Origin: Dioszegia crocea
Lineage: Eukaryota; Basidiomycota; Tremellomycetes; Tremellales; Bulleribasidiaceae
Direction of reading: 5' to 3'
Assembly: GCA_001600615.1 (NCBI GenBank)
Contig: BCKK01000002.1
Location: forward strand, 1,890,809 to 1,954,808
Length of the DNA stretch: 64,000 bases
Under the pieces are notes generated by a model. The model was given only the letters and a program-made list of their open reading frames with translations. It was not told the DNA's origin and searched no databases. The translations under genes were made by a program, and so were the position numbers. Below, piece after piece: positions 37,015 to 49,699 of this stretch (within the stretch, counting starts at the first letter, position 1; every line of letters starts with the position of its first letter).

Positions 37015-39019
37015 TCAAGCGATGAAAGATGATCCCACAAAGTCAATGACTTGTGACAGGTTTTCTCCCTTCAAGGCACTTCCATGAATGCCCTCCGCGT
37101 CCCAAACCACACCCACACCCACCTCCACGCCGTGTTTTCTCAAGTACTCTTTCAATCGGACAGCATCCACAATACTGTCCTTCCCACCGAGAAAATACCG
37201 AGTGATCGTTGGATCTAGGAGCTGGGGATGGTCCTTGAGGAAAGTACCATTTTCGGTCCAGTGGAAGTGGCGCTGGATGTAGTTTGAAGTTCCAAGTTCA
37301 GAAGACACGAGTCTTTGGATGATGAGTTGGAAGGGCTTGGGGTATCAGCGACTCGCACGTACACACTTAAGCGATAGTCAGCGAAGGCTTACAGTAGTTG
37401 GAACTTGATAACAGAATGAATGGGTGGTAAGTCCATTCTCTAGGCCGAAAATGATCGGATCAACTAAAGTGTTGCGCCTGATGAGCAGTGGGCAATCCTT
37501 CAGCACTACTCTAATCAGCTAGATGTTTATATGTCTTGACGATACTCACTCCAACCATGATATACGCTCCCGTTGCTGTGGCTGAACACGCTCAAACCTC
37601 CCAAGGGCTTCTCATCGTTCCTTTCGCACCCCTCGCCTCCACCGCCACCGAAACCCCACTTCGCGCAAATCGCTCTCACATCCCTCACGAACTGCTTCCT
37701 CGTCCATGGCTTAAGATGACCTCGACGCAAGAACGATTGTCCGGTGTGATGCGCGATCGGATAAATGATAGGATGGGTGCTGAGTTTTTCGAGCATGGAT
37801 CTGATCACGACAATATTCTGGAGCAGCCCGAAGCCCATGCCGTGCAGATACGTGACCGGCATCGCATTCGGATCTGATCGGCCAGCGCCAGGAGTCCATC
37901 CTGGCGGTATTCGGATCAGGTAATCTATGTCGCCTTGTCGATACAGCGTCATGCCTCTTAGCGCAAGGTAGGTCGTTCTGATTGCGAAGTTGATTGTGTT
38001 GCTGATGGCGTATATCAATAGGGGACGAGGTATAGCATTAATGGGGTCGAGCGGGATTTGTATCACCTTCACGAGGGGATTCCGACCGGATGGGAATGTA
38101 GTCGCTGAGCGAGCTTCGATGATGATGTACATCTGGTAGACCAAAGCCATAGCTTCCCGGTCTTTGAGTGCCTGATTGAGTGGCAGATTGAGAAACAGTG
38201 ATGATAGCCAGATGAGAATGTCGGTGCGCCGTAGATCTCCCCAAGCAGCATTGTGAAACCTTAGGCAATCAGCTATCTCCCTCAGTTGATCAGATAGTGA
38301 AGTAGTACACTCACCATATGCTATATCTATGTCGGAAAGCCATCGCACGCTGCAAACCACGCTCGCTCAGATCATGCGTAACATCACCCGAGCAGCATGT
38401 CGATAAACAGCCGTAATTGCCCGTCTCCGCCCGAGGATTTAGAAGGACACCTCTTTCACTAACTTCCAGATCGCCTCGAGGGGCCCTGGTTGTGCCCGCC
38501 GAGTGCAAGTCCGAGTGGAAGATCTGACGGCCAAACTTTCCTTGCTCGTATGCCGTCATCGTACAGATGGAGGGGGAAAGTCTGATCTTTCGAATGAGGT
38601 ATCGCTGATATATGGCCGATGCCATTTCAGCGGCGGAGAGTAGGAGGGCGATCATGGGGAGAGGTGTGACTGCTCGCTGAGTGATAATGATGTAGAGCGA
38701 GAACGCAAATAAGCCGCTGTCAAGTCAGTGCCGAGTCCCAAGCGGAAGAGTAGACGTACACGCTTAGTGGAGTAATGAGCCATACAGCCTGAAAGGCGAT
38801 ATTCACCGCGTGGAAAGCCCAGGTACGCCCAAATACACCCTGCTTCCATCGCAGCTTGTTGGGATCTGGAGAGGGTCCGACGATCGCAATTACATCTAGC
38901 CCGGCGAAGCTATCGGTAGTTGAGTGGGTCTCGGCCGGATGATGCGATTGAATGATTTCGTCACGCGGAGATTTCTCGGGGATGAAAGTAGCCTGAAGTC
39001 TGTCGGAAGTGAGCGCCAT
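37015..39019 (-). CDS. Membrane alpha/beta hydrolase, copy B
   Basis: Paralogue of copy A, starting at 39019 (MALTSDRLQATFIPEKSP). It has the same hydrophobic N-terminus (AFHAVNIAFQAVWLITPLS), a Cys-containing loop (LSTCCSGDVTHDLSE, matching VCCSGGLTHDLTS in copy A), oxyanion motif TYLHGMGFGLLQN, nucleophile elbow VFSHSNGS, acid loop GGKDSIVDAVRLKEYL, and His in EGIHG. The two copies differ most in the N-terminal tail and the segment after the second membrane helix, and least around the hydrolase core, as expected after duplication with retained activity. Substrate is unknown; a lipid ester is a guess based on membrane attachment. Confidence 0.82.
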
Positions 39020-39409
39020 ATTAATTTTGTAGATAGCAGCTAGTCATGTCTTCTCAGTCGGGCGAGGTGTCACATCGCAGAGGGTGGAGACTGCTATTAC
39101 TGCCCAGATAAAGGAAATCAGTCCTTTGTCGTGGCTCAGGAGTCGATAAAGGGGAATTAGGGCCGGTTGTATATGCAAGAGGCAATTGACGGTGACTTGC
39201 AATTATGCAAGCTTGCATGCGGTCGTGTTGAGGTGGGACATATGGTAATCTGAGGCATGAGCTGGGAAGCATATGCATCCGACGACTTACAATGTTACAA
39301 ACGCTGCATCTTCAAATCCCTTGCGCTCAATGGCTTGTACAGCAACCCTCTACGCCCCATCCTAGCCCAGCAACTCCCCCGGCACTTGATGGCGCAGCAG
39401 CCACCTAGA
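39020..39409. other. Intergenic region
   Basis: About 390 bases with the hydrolase B promoter on the left and the 3' side of the PPR-type gene on the right. Nothing else was recognised. Confidence 0.5.
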
Positions 39410-42000
39410 CTATCTTTTCCAGGATAGATCCAACCCCACTCTGCCCCTTCCTCCCTCCCACCGTCGCCCCCCGTCCCCAATATGGCGCCTTTGTCCACCC
39501 TGCCCATCCTCCCTGTCGCTCCTCCAGCGGTCATCCCTCTCATCACTGAACGGCCCCCGCTTCATCTCATGCCTCTGCGTATCCTCCTTGACTCTCAACA
39601 ACTGTCCCACTACATCCCTCGTGCCCTTCGATGAGTACACCTCCAGATCCCTTTCTCCCAACCCTTCGAGTGCTCGACCCATATCCCGGCTCAGCTCCTT
39701 AGACCACTCCCATCTCTTCTCCAGATGTCTTCCCTCTCCACCATTCCTCTCATGCTGATATACCCTCAAGATCTTCTCGACTCCCGCCTTCTCCAGGATC
39801 TGCACAGCCTCCACCACCTGCGCCTTGTTACGCCCCAGCGCCGTCTTGAGGATGATAGTCATTGACTTGGCATCGAGTTCGACTCTGGTCTGCGTTATCG
39901 GCCCAGTGGGTGCACGCTTGCGTTTCCAATCTTGATCCCCCTCTACCTCGCTGCTAGGTTTGGCGATCTTGGGTATGACACCCATCCACCCCAAAACACT
40001 CTTCATCCCTTCCCAGTCCCCCTTCCCGCCACCTTCACCTTCGATTCTCGCCCATCGTGCGGCCGACAGGCAGTCGTACCACATGCCCATCTTCCATCCG
40101 CCTGTGGGAGGTCGATTGCCGTGCTTCTGAAGCAAGTCGAGTACAGCGGTGATATCCCCCGTATCAGCGAATGCTGTCGCAGCGGCGTATAAGAAGGGAG
40201 GATCGGCCTCACGCCGCAGGCGAGGCCGGGAGAGGAGCAGTGATGCGTAGTGCGAAGCGAGGGTAGGACGCGAGGCTGTGCTGAGTGAATGGAGGAGAGA
40301 TGTAGCTGTTTTGATGTCGATTTTGAGATTGGGTAATCGAGGGGGGACGGCGTCCGAGGTCTCAGACGTGGGTTCGACACCTGCTTCCGGCGGAGAGGCA
40401 GATGGTAGAGGTGTGAGGTCCCATAGGGTAGGAATGAGACTCATGGCGAACCTCTGATCCTCAGGTCTGCCCATCAAAAGCGTGCCTACGCCTAATCCCG
40501 CCAAGAGATTGTCCAGCCCACCCTCATCCGACCTCTTCCCTTCGAGTGTCTGGACCATGTCATCGCACAATTCCCGTGCCATAGGTCCTACCATGACTTG
40601 GCTTCTCTTGTCACCGCCCTCTCTCGCCTCTGCGACCTGCCGCCTGCTCAAGGATAGAAGAGCTTGGAAGAGTGTGGTGTATCCCACCCGATCCCATACT
40701 TCTCCCTTGCCCTTGGTCTCCTGATACAGGCTCCACATCTCCTCCCACATCCTGTATCTTGCCAGGAATTTGAGATATGCGTTAACCGGACCAAACATGT
40801 TCCCCTCAGCAGGTATTTGGGTTTCGGGGACATCGAGGCCGGAGGGGGCGGATGAGAGGGTAGCAAGATGCACCTGGGCTTGTTTCCAGATGATCGTAAC
40901 TCGGGAGAGGTGATTTTGGGGAGGGATAAAGTACGTGGAGGCCGGGGAGAAGGGTGACGAAGAGTGCGCGAGGCCAGCGTAACTATTTAGGAGGGAAGTG
41001 TACGTGTGGGCGGAGGCTCTGATCCCAGTCTTCTTCATCTTCGTTGTCAGCATAGTATTCGGCAACTCTTTACAGTATATCCTACATCATTGAAGGCCTT
41101 CCACATCTTCTCCATCCTGCCTTCCCGACCCAGAAGCGCCAAGAGCTGATTCCACACCACAACATTTACAGCTGATTTCGGCGCTGTCTCGACGATCCGC
41201 AATGCCGCGTCTATTTGCTGGTTCGACATTGGAGAAGGGTTTGCCTGGATATGATCGCGAAGAAGGGCGGAGGTGTTGAATGGGTCATCTCGGCTGCGAC
41301 CCGTGGATGGGCCATTGCGCGAGGTCCCGGAAGGGAACCGCGAGGGGTAGTTGGACGGTCGGGATATATCTGAATGATAAGGGGAATTTAGTGTCGATCG
41401 GGAGTCGGAAGAGAAATGAGGTACCGAAGGTGAACCAGTACTCCGACGGGCCAAGTCTTTTGCCGGATTATCCGTTCGATTTCCTCCCACAAAGTCAGAC
41501 CCTCCTCTCGCCGCGTTGAAAGCTTTGATATCCTGAAGCTTGAATCTCTCCCTAGGACCGTCAGACTGCACGGCACCCGCCTCGTTCGCCCTCCCACCCG
41601 CACCGACAAACTTCCACTTCCCCGAAGCCTGATCAAACACCCGCGCTGGTCTGTCACGCCTCAACCCTCCGTCTCTTCCGGCTGACACGGGTTCTCGGGG
41701 TCGTCTTGGTTCCCTGCCGCCCGCTGACTGGTAAGCCTCCTTCGGATGACTACCCGGAGTCAGGATAGGATCCGCCGATAGTAGTGATCTGAAAGTGTCG
41801 CCGTCTATGGCATTCCCTCCACCCTGGCCTACGGTAACCTCGCGCAAGCGGTGTCGTTGGGATTTACGATTTGCAGAAGTCTGCGGTCCGGGATCGCCGT
41901 GACTTGTGGCCAAAAATCGTAAAGTGCCCAGAGGCAGGTTTGCGGTCAGCCTCTGAGCGACAGCATGGCGGAGGGATAGCATGCGGTGTACAGCTTCCAT
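39410..42000 (-). CDS. Mitochondrial PPR-type protein
   Basis: Exons 42000-41086 and 41038-39410, joined over a 47-nt intron, give 847 residues. The N-terminus MEAVHRMLSLRHAVAQRL is Arg-rich, lacks acidic residues after position 2 and looks like a mitochondrial presequence, which is why I start here and not at the in-frame ATG at 42159. The splice joins VVVWNQLLALLGREGRMEKM and WKAFNDM to KKTGIRASAHTYTSLLNSYA, a textbook pair of pentatricopeptide helices. More helical pairs follow (MWEEMWSLYQETKGKG). PPR proteins bind organelle RNA; the target cannot be deduced. The start faces the plus-strand gene at 42204 across a 203-base shared promoter. Confidence 0.82.
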
Positions 42001-42203
42001 GTGAGATGAGATGAGATATATACCTTGGTTTGGCTGAGCGAAATTTTCAAGGCTGTGATAAACTTGCTGACGTAAACAAGGGTCGCGTTTCAGATTCTGG
42101 ATTGTGGACGCGACTGAACTTACCCATGTCGTGTCGTCAATCAACATCCCTTGCTTCATCTATAGTCAGGCTAGAGCTATAAGAGTGACGATCAGGGGCG
42201 AAG

Positions 42204-45200
42204 ATGAGTGCGACCTCGTCGCCGGCAGGCCCGTCGAGACATCGGCGGAAACATACGGCCGAGAATTGGGACGACGACTTCGAGTTTGCTCTGCCCGCTC
42301 GCACACCCCGGCCTAGTCACAAGTCCACGACTTCCACATCTACCAAACAGTCCGCTCCATCGCGGCACCTCGAGAGCACATCTGGAGCCTCAAGGGCGAA
42401 CCAGCAGCCCGAGAAGCATCCTCCGAAAGGTGGAAGTGCCGGTGCTAGCAGCAAGGCTAAGGAGGCGGATGAGGATGAGGATTGGGATGCAGGCGGAGAA
42501 TGGGAAGAGGACATTGTATTGCCCACCGCGACGCGTATCCCCATACCGCCATCGAGAACATCTATACAGGTACGAAGGGGATCTAGGGGGCCTACTCCTC
42601 TCATAATCCCATCAGGCTCGAATCCGGCAGCATCCAAAACCCTCGGGCTACCTCGTTCATCCTCGTCATCCACCTCCCCTCTTCCATCTCCATCATCCCG
42701 CACCTCTCCTCCCATACGATCCAGCGCGCAGTTATCTAGCACTGCCGCTTACCCTCAACCATCTCAAATCGCATCTAGCAGTCGGATCTCGCTGGATGAG
42801 CCAAACATCTTTCCAGTAAGACGCATCTCACGCCATCCTTCGACCTCCTTCGCCCCTCCACCTACCACGTCTACGGTCGCAGTATCCAACGACTCATCAT
42901 CTTCACTCATATCATGGACCAAATTCGACCGTTCTTCCCCAAACCTTGTCCCCACTTCCCTATCCGATATGCCAAATCCTCAGCCCTCCATCTCGCGTGG
43001 GCTGCGCGAAAGGGAATTGAGGCATATGAAGTCGGGGGAAATCATGCCTCCGCCTCCTCTTCCATCTCTTCTCCGGCGCAAGAGCAAAAAAGGGAACGAG
43101 GGGAGTCAGGCGCCCGAGATCAGGGAAAGCCAAGTTCCATTCTCGCCCAGTATGGAGCAGTTGAAGGGGATGGAGGGAAAGCGGGGGTTCTGGAAGCGGC
43201 TTAGTGGGAATGCTAGTGGTCTGACCAAAGGTGAATTAGCGGCGTTTCGGTTCTGCGGTCGGTATACTTTGATCTCAGCTGATCCCAGGCTCCCCCACGT
43301 CGGTACATAGCGTCCAGGAAATACGACGCCGGCGCTCCTCCTCGGTCGGTTCCCGTTCGCCAACCAAGAATCGACCAAACCTATCTCCTTCTGGCCAACC
43401 ACCACTACCACCTCTTCCCCTGAATGTGCGCTCACCCAGCGCCGCATCAGCCACATCCACCACTTCAGCGACATCCTCCCAATCCAAGCCTACTGGCCCC
43501 ACCGGTATTCTCCGTCGATCAACCAGTAGTCTTATCCGAAATCTTCCCCCTTCCGCCGAATCTGGGGGAAGTAATACACCACCCAGCTCGTACACACCTC
43601 CCACATCAACAACGAGCGCAATGCTGCCCATACCCATCCGCACCAGCAGTCGCAATAGCCAAATGAGCTTGAGTAACAGCTCGGCCTTTGCCAATGGCGG
43701 GGTCCAGCGGGCCTCGTCGATATCGCGCGGCTATCATCTACCATCTCCATCATCTGGTTCCCCATATCAAAACAACAAGACAGGATACTTCGACCTCGCC
43801 GGTGATGCACCGCCACTTCCGCACTCGGCCTCATTGCAAACAGCCTTAGCAGCTCGTGCAGGTAATGGCCGAGCTCGCCGTACTGGTGGAGGAGGATCTA
43901 TCACGGGCACCGACACCGAGTCCGAGTCGGGCGAAGCAGGCATGTCGCAAGTCACGCCAAAGCGTCAGAGGAGGATCCGGCCAGTCTCAGCTTTGCCTAC
44001 GTCAAGCTCCACGCAAACGTCGGCTGGTTGGGGAGGTGATGGTTGGACTGGATTTCCCTCCGCACCTAGACCCCCTCCTTCGATATCTGCATCAGACTCC
44101 GCTAGACCGGAACACTTTCCCCTTCCACCCTCGCGTACTTCATCCCATACCAGCAGCCGTATCCCTTCATCACAGTCAACAGCATCGCATCCGGAGCTGC
44201 TTCCTACACCAACACTCAACGTCGTTGAGGATGCCGAACCTGAATCTTCCCGGTCGTTCTCCACTCTCCGCCGCTTATCTAGCTTGTCAAAGAAGCACGG
44301 ACGAAGGATCTCAGGTGGATGGAAGTTCGGGACGGGTAGCTCCACCTCAACCAACTCGTCGACCGAGGAGAAGAGGAATCGGGGCAGACTGGAAACTGTT
44401 GCCGGGAGTCCAGTCAAGGCTGCGAGAGGCATCAGTCAAGCTCGGGCGGGAGACAGTCAGGGAGGAGCTAAAAGAGGAGATGACGACGTCGGACCAGGCA
44501 CTCCATCTGGGATCGACCGAAACACAAGAGGAGAATCTGTGTCAGCCCCAAATTCCATTCTTAAACCTCCAGCTCAAAGCGCCAGAGACCTGAACTCGGA
44601 GTGGGACAATGTTATTGGCGCATCTGCTCCGATGGGCCCCAAGGCCGTTTCCCAGCAGGTGACTCGAACGGCCGGAGCCATGGCAAAAGCGGATAAAGAG
44701 AGACGGCGGCAGAGTTGGAACGATTTCGTTATTCCTCAGAATGTCCTGGAGAAGCAGAGGGAAGTGCGGCGAGGTATTGAGGGTGTCAAGCGATTTGCCA
44801 GTGGGGTAGAGAGTAGGCCCTTCCGACTGGATACGATATAATAAGCTGATCCGGCAGCTTTGAAGACCCTTCTTGCAACCCATTCCGACCTGTCGGCTCA
44901 ATCATCTACCTCGTCCGAGTCACACGATGTCATCACCTTCTCTGAGCTCGATCGCGAGTTCGGTCAATGGTGGGAAATGGCGACGGTCCTGATCGAAGTC
45001 GGGTCAACCGGTCAGGCATCCCCCATGTCCCCCGAGGCCGAGTCACCGAAACGATCGCGAAGAGTCACACTCGCATCTGACGAAGCCAAGGCTGCAGCGG
45101 ACATGATGCGTCGATCTCAGTCCACCCCACAACATCCCCCTTACATCTTATCTCCTATCTCACCTATAGGTCCCCAAAAAGATCTCCGCAAAACTAGTCA

Positions 45201-46788
45201 GCCCGATCCAAAGGATGTAAATCCCGCTCTGCTCGGTGGCCCGCCTCGTGCCAGTCCGGATCTCTGGCGAGCGAGTACTGGTCGGCAAGAGTTGAGCAAG
45301 CGGCAGCTGGAAGTCCTACGCACGATGCTTCGAACTCCCGTCAGCGACTCTTCTGTCCCTTCGTCCCGGAACGACGGGCTGCGGGGGATGAGCACCATTT
45401 CCGCTTCCTCCACCTCTGCCTCGCTCGTTGACCGGGAAAAGGACGCGAGAGGCATCCGTCATGTGTTCCGCCCCTCTATATCTCGGGTCTCAACGACCGA
45501 TAGTCGATGCTCCGATACTCCGAGTGTGGTCCGTTTTGACTCGCCGGAACCACATCATCGTGATTCTGTCGATCGGCATCCAGGAAGATCTACACCTGCA
45601 CCTCGCTCAGCCGAGATGTTCCCCAGTCCCAACGACTCAGCATACATCGTCCCCTCCCAATCGTTCCCCTCCCCTTTCACGGCTTCGACGCTAGCGTACG
45701 GGGTTCCGCTTCGGGTTGGGCCATCAGCAGAAGCGAGCAAGATGCGCCGAGGGAGTAAAGTCGGCTTGGCAGGGCTGAAGGAGTTTATCAAAGGTCTCAA
45801 AACTAAAGAGTCAAAGAAAGAACTTCGAATTGCCACCGTTCCTCGGCCTCTGCCTTCCCCATTACCCACTGGTCTACCCCGACCTTCCGCAGCGGGCAAC
45901 GGTCTCACCGCTCCCTTATCCCCTACCTCGCCCACTTCTGCACCCAAGTACCCTTTCGCCTGGCGTCATCGTCCAAACCCGAGCATGACGGACCTGCACC
46001 AATCTTCGCTCAATCCTCCACCTTCTGCCCCTCGCCCTCCCCCATCCAGACGACAGAGCATCGCCGCACCATATGCTGATCCTGTACTCTCTCCTGAGAC
46101 CCCTACTCGACCGATCGCCGCTGGCCCGCCTGTCTCGGGCAAGGAGAGAAAGCGTCCCGGGCTCCGAGGTATATTCCGTGCCGGATCAGGCAGCTGGGGC
46201 GATCTAGTCAGGGATGGGGAGAAACGAGGTGTGGGGACTAAGGAGAATGTCAGTTCCCCTTCGGAAGTGGTTGGTCTGCCATATCCCCGAGTTGGATCTG
46301 GGGGGTCTACAGGTTCAGCTCCGGTCCCTCTCAGACACTCGTCGTCGATCGAGCAATTCGGTGCGGGGAAGAGATCAACTTCCGGCCCGAGTCAATTGAC
46401 TCTACCGTCATCCGCGTCGAGGAGGGCGATGGAGGTGGGCAGTAAGGACCTAGTGGATGATTCGGAGATGAGGACACTACGACCACAGAGGAAGTCTAGG
46501 ATCATGGGACTGGGGTGGCCGGAGGAAGCGGCAGCAGCGAGGGATATGGGGAGGCTGGACTCCAACGCTACTTTTGCCTCGGGGACAAGCGAGGAGTTTG
46601 CCGAGGTGGACAGGCGGTATCTCGAGTTAGGGAGTGAGGTCAGAGACTCGAAGACGAAGGATGACGCCGAGGAGGATCCGATTGCGCTCACGCCGGAAAG
46701 TCTGCCGGTGTTGTTGGAGTATCTAAGGCAGTGTGAGGGGAAGTTGGGGGAGTGGAGGGAGAGGGTTAGGATCTTGGAGGGTCAGTAA
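42204..46788 (+). CDS. Large Ser/Pro-rich protein, possible Byr4/Bfa1-like
   Basis: Three exons (42204-43230, 43289-44800, 44858-46788) sum to 1490 codons with the frame intact. Almost all of the 1489 residues are low complexity and rich in Ser, Pro, Arg and Thr. More conserved-looking islands are the N-terminal ENWDDDFEFALP and DEDWDAGGEWEEDIVLP motifs, basic patches (FWKRLSGNASGLTKG, LKEFIKGLKTKESKKEL, RPGLRGIFRAGSGSWGDL), and a C-terminal helix SLPVLLEYLRQCEGKLGEW. Acidic W-D-D-F motifs near the N-terminus occur in Byr4/Bfa1, the Bub2/Cdc16 GAP partner in septation signalling, but this similarity is short and tentative. I treat it as a regulatory scaffold of unknown role. Confidence 0.78.
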
Positions 46789-47181
46789 GGTTTGCCGCAC
46801 ATGGAATTTTGGCCCGGGACATCTTGCGGCTTGTCCAACCCTGCCCTTCGGGTGCCCCCATGACGCTACCCAGTCACAGGCCGTCGACATAGGACCAATT
46901 ACGATCCAGCCTCGATATCGGAGATCTAGAGTACGATTCATGTCTGGTGGCCGATTACCCGCGGGCCCAGTTTCACCCACGTCACGTGCTTTCGGACATA
47001 TTTCGGCCGAAGCATCACGCCTCTCGGAGCTTTAACTGACAGGTTGCACCTCACAGTCTACTAGCCAATTCTTGCGCAGCGCGAGCTACTCGGGACAGGG
47101 CCACATCAACGATGCTTCTACGTCTCCTACAGCGATCCAACGAGCGGTATGCCCGGATAAAAATTCAGACGTCAACCCTGC
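46789..47181. other. Intergenic region before the transporter cluster
   Basis: About 390 bases with a CACGTG-like E-box variant (TCACGTGC near 46982) and the promoter of the first transporter. No gene was recognised. Confidence 0.5.
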
Positions 47182-49246
47182 ATGATGGTTGATTCGAAGG
47201 TTCCAAGCAATGAGAACGAGTTAAGGCCAGACCCTGTGGAGCCGCTGCGAATAAGGGAGCCATCCTGCTCAGTCCAGCGACACGATGTCGAGGCGCAAGC
47301 TGAGTCGACACGGAAGGATACGTTGGTGTTACAAGACCAGACCAATCTGCTCCCCGCGCATCAGATTCTCGTTGTCTTTGTGGCACTGAGCTTGGCGCTG
47401 TTTTGCAGCTCGCTCAATCAGACAATGTGAGTTTTCGAGCTTGATCTGAGTGCATCAGGGGACTAATACATTCAGCATCGTCACGGCATTGCCGACACTT
47501 GGCCAAGTCTTTGGACGGTCGGATATAGTATCATGGGTCGGAACTTCCTATCTTTTGACGTCTACGGTGAGCTGCGCGTTTGGGCTACGTTCTTTAGACT
47601 GCCGGCTGAAGTCATTAGGCAATGCAACCACTCTACGGTCGCCTGAGCGATATATGGGGTCGCAAACCTGTGCTACTCGCGTCTTGCGTGGTGTTCTTCC
47701 TTGGCTCCCTGGCGTGTTCCGTGTCGGCAAGCATGATCCAGCTTATCTGTTTTCGGGCTATTCAAGGAATTGGAGGAGGAGGAATCTTGACTCTGAGTAT
47801 GATTATCGGTACGTCATTCTCGAGTCAGTCGTGGACCGATAGCTAATCATTTGACAGTCTCTGATATCGTGACCTTGCAAGAAAGGGGAAAGTACCAGGG
47901 TATAAGCGGTATGGTCCTGGCGGCGTCCAATTCGATTGGCCCCCTGGTAGGCGGATTGCTCACCGAGAAAGCTGTAAGCCCTCTCGTTTTCAACCCGGCA
48001 GCGGCCTCTCGCTGATCTCAGACATGGCGCTGGTCGTTCTGGATCTCCCTCTGTCTCATTTCCCTCGCCTTCGTCGTCATCATCTTCCTCTTACCCCTCA
48101 AGCCCGTTCGCGGGGATGCGATAGCAAAACTTCGGGCTATTGATTGGCTCGGAAGCGTCCTCACACTTGTCTGGGCGGGCTTACTGCTTGTGGGCCTATC
48201 ATGGGCAGGGTCTCAATACGCCTGGTCATCCCCCGCTGTCCTCGTTCCCATCAGCGTTGGCATCGCTCTTCTCGCCCTATTCCTCTTTGTCGAAACTCGT
48301 GTGGCCCTCCCCGTCATCCCTCTCTGTATCTTCAGATCTCCCACGGTATCGGCCTCGATGGCTTCGACTTTCTTCTCGGGCGCCGCGTTCTTCTCGGTAC
48401 TGTACTACCTCCCAACCTATCTACAAATCGTCCATGGTGTCTCTCCCATTCGGTCCGGAGTTCTCACTCTGCCCTTAGCAGTGACACAAGTGGTCACGAC
48501 TTCTGTCGCTGGATTCATCGCCAGCAGGACAGGCGATTACTGGTATACGTTAGTGATCGGTTTTACCATCTGGTCAATCGGGCTCGGCCTAATGTCAACC
48601 ATTTCCACAACACTCCCCGAAGCGAATTTTATCGGATATCAAATCGTCGTAGCGATTGGTGCTGGCCAGACGTTCCAGACTAGCCTGCTGGCGATTCAAG
48701 CGGCGGTGGACAGAAAGGACATGGCCGCGGCAACTGGGACGCGAAACTTTATGCGGCTTCTGGGCGGGACAGTAGGTCTTGCGGCGAGCGGGGCTATCGT
48801 CAATAACGTCGTAAGGCGAACATTGGCTGAAAGGGGCGTCACAGAGGATACGATAGTGGCGATTTTGTCGGATCCAACAGGAGCAGGAGGATGGACGGCA
48901 GAGGTGGATCTGTTGACCGTTAGGGAAGCGTATGGTGAGTTTTGTTATCAACGATATATGCTGATCAGTTCCAGCAAGGGGAATTAAATCAATAGTCTAC
49001 TTCTTAGTCCCACTCACAGGCTTGTCCTGTGTATTGGTCATGGGGTTCGTCAAGAAGATCTCACTTAAGCGTGATGATGACGCGGCGAAGAAGGCAGAAG
49101 GGAGGCTATGGATTGAGAGCAGGAAGAAGGAGGAAAAGGGAAAACACGGGACTGTGCCGAATGGCGATCTAGGACCGGAATCGAAGGTATTGGAAGAGGT
49201 ATCCTCGGATGGGCAGACAAGAGAAGGCAATCACAAGGTGTCATAG
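47182..49246 (+). CDS. DHA2-type MFS transporter, copy 1
   Basis: A 14-helix major facilitator, probably a proton-coupled exporter of drugs or metabolites at the plasma membrane or vacuole. After a hydrophilic N-tail comes LVLQDQTNLLPAHQILVVF and TM1 with SLNQT-IIVTALPTLG, where the usual Asp of the LDxTIV motif is Asn. The loop 2-3 signature is YGRLSDIWGRKP, the antiporter-type motif is GPLVGGLLTE, and GAGQTFQTSLLAIQAAV lies in the second half. Introns fall after TM1, after LLTST, after LSMII, after LTEKA and before the last helix. All five are shared with copies 2 and 3. The C-tail is short and ends GNHKVS. Confidence 0.92.
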
Positions 49247-49699
49247 AGGTTTGTAGTAGGTGTCGGATTTCGGTATAATTCATGACAAACGCGGGTTGTG
49301 CTGCGGGCAAGGGAGGATTTTTGCCCGCTGCACCTCACATCTGATGACATCGCGCATTGCGCTTTCGTCTCTGCCTTATCAACCCCTAATGCACTTGTAC
49401 GAATCACAAATCTCTGCCTGCGCACTGCTTCAAGACCACTCGGCATTACTCGGCGAAGAGGAGAATCTGGCCTGACTGCGCCTGATCGCGTGCCCATCGG
49501 AGAAGACCGATAATGCCGGCATGCCCACCTAGAGCCGATAGTCCGAAGTCGATTCGAGGAGAAAATAGCTCTAGCTGACTCGCATCTGCGCATCTTACCA
49601 TGGCACGACATCTAAAGTAGGGAGTATACATTGCTCCGACAGAAATCCACGCGCCAAATCATCAATTTTCACCCCGTCGCGCACTGGGAGTCGGCGTGA
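49247..49699. other. Intergenic region between transporter copies 1 and 2
   Basis: About 450 bases, promoter of copy 2. Short open frames lack coding features. Confidence 0.5.

Noticed and set aside
42001..42159. In-frame upstream ATG of the PPR-type gene
   Set aside because: The added 53 residues are not presequence-like, while the Met at 42000 begins a good mitochondrial targeting sequence.
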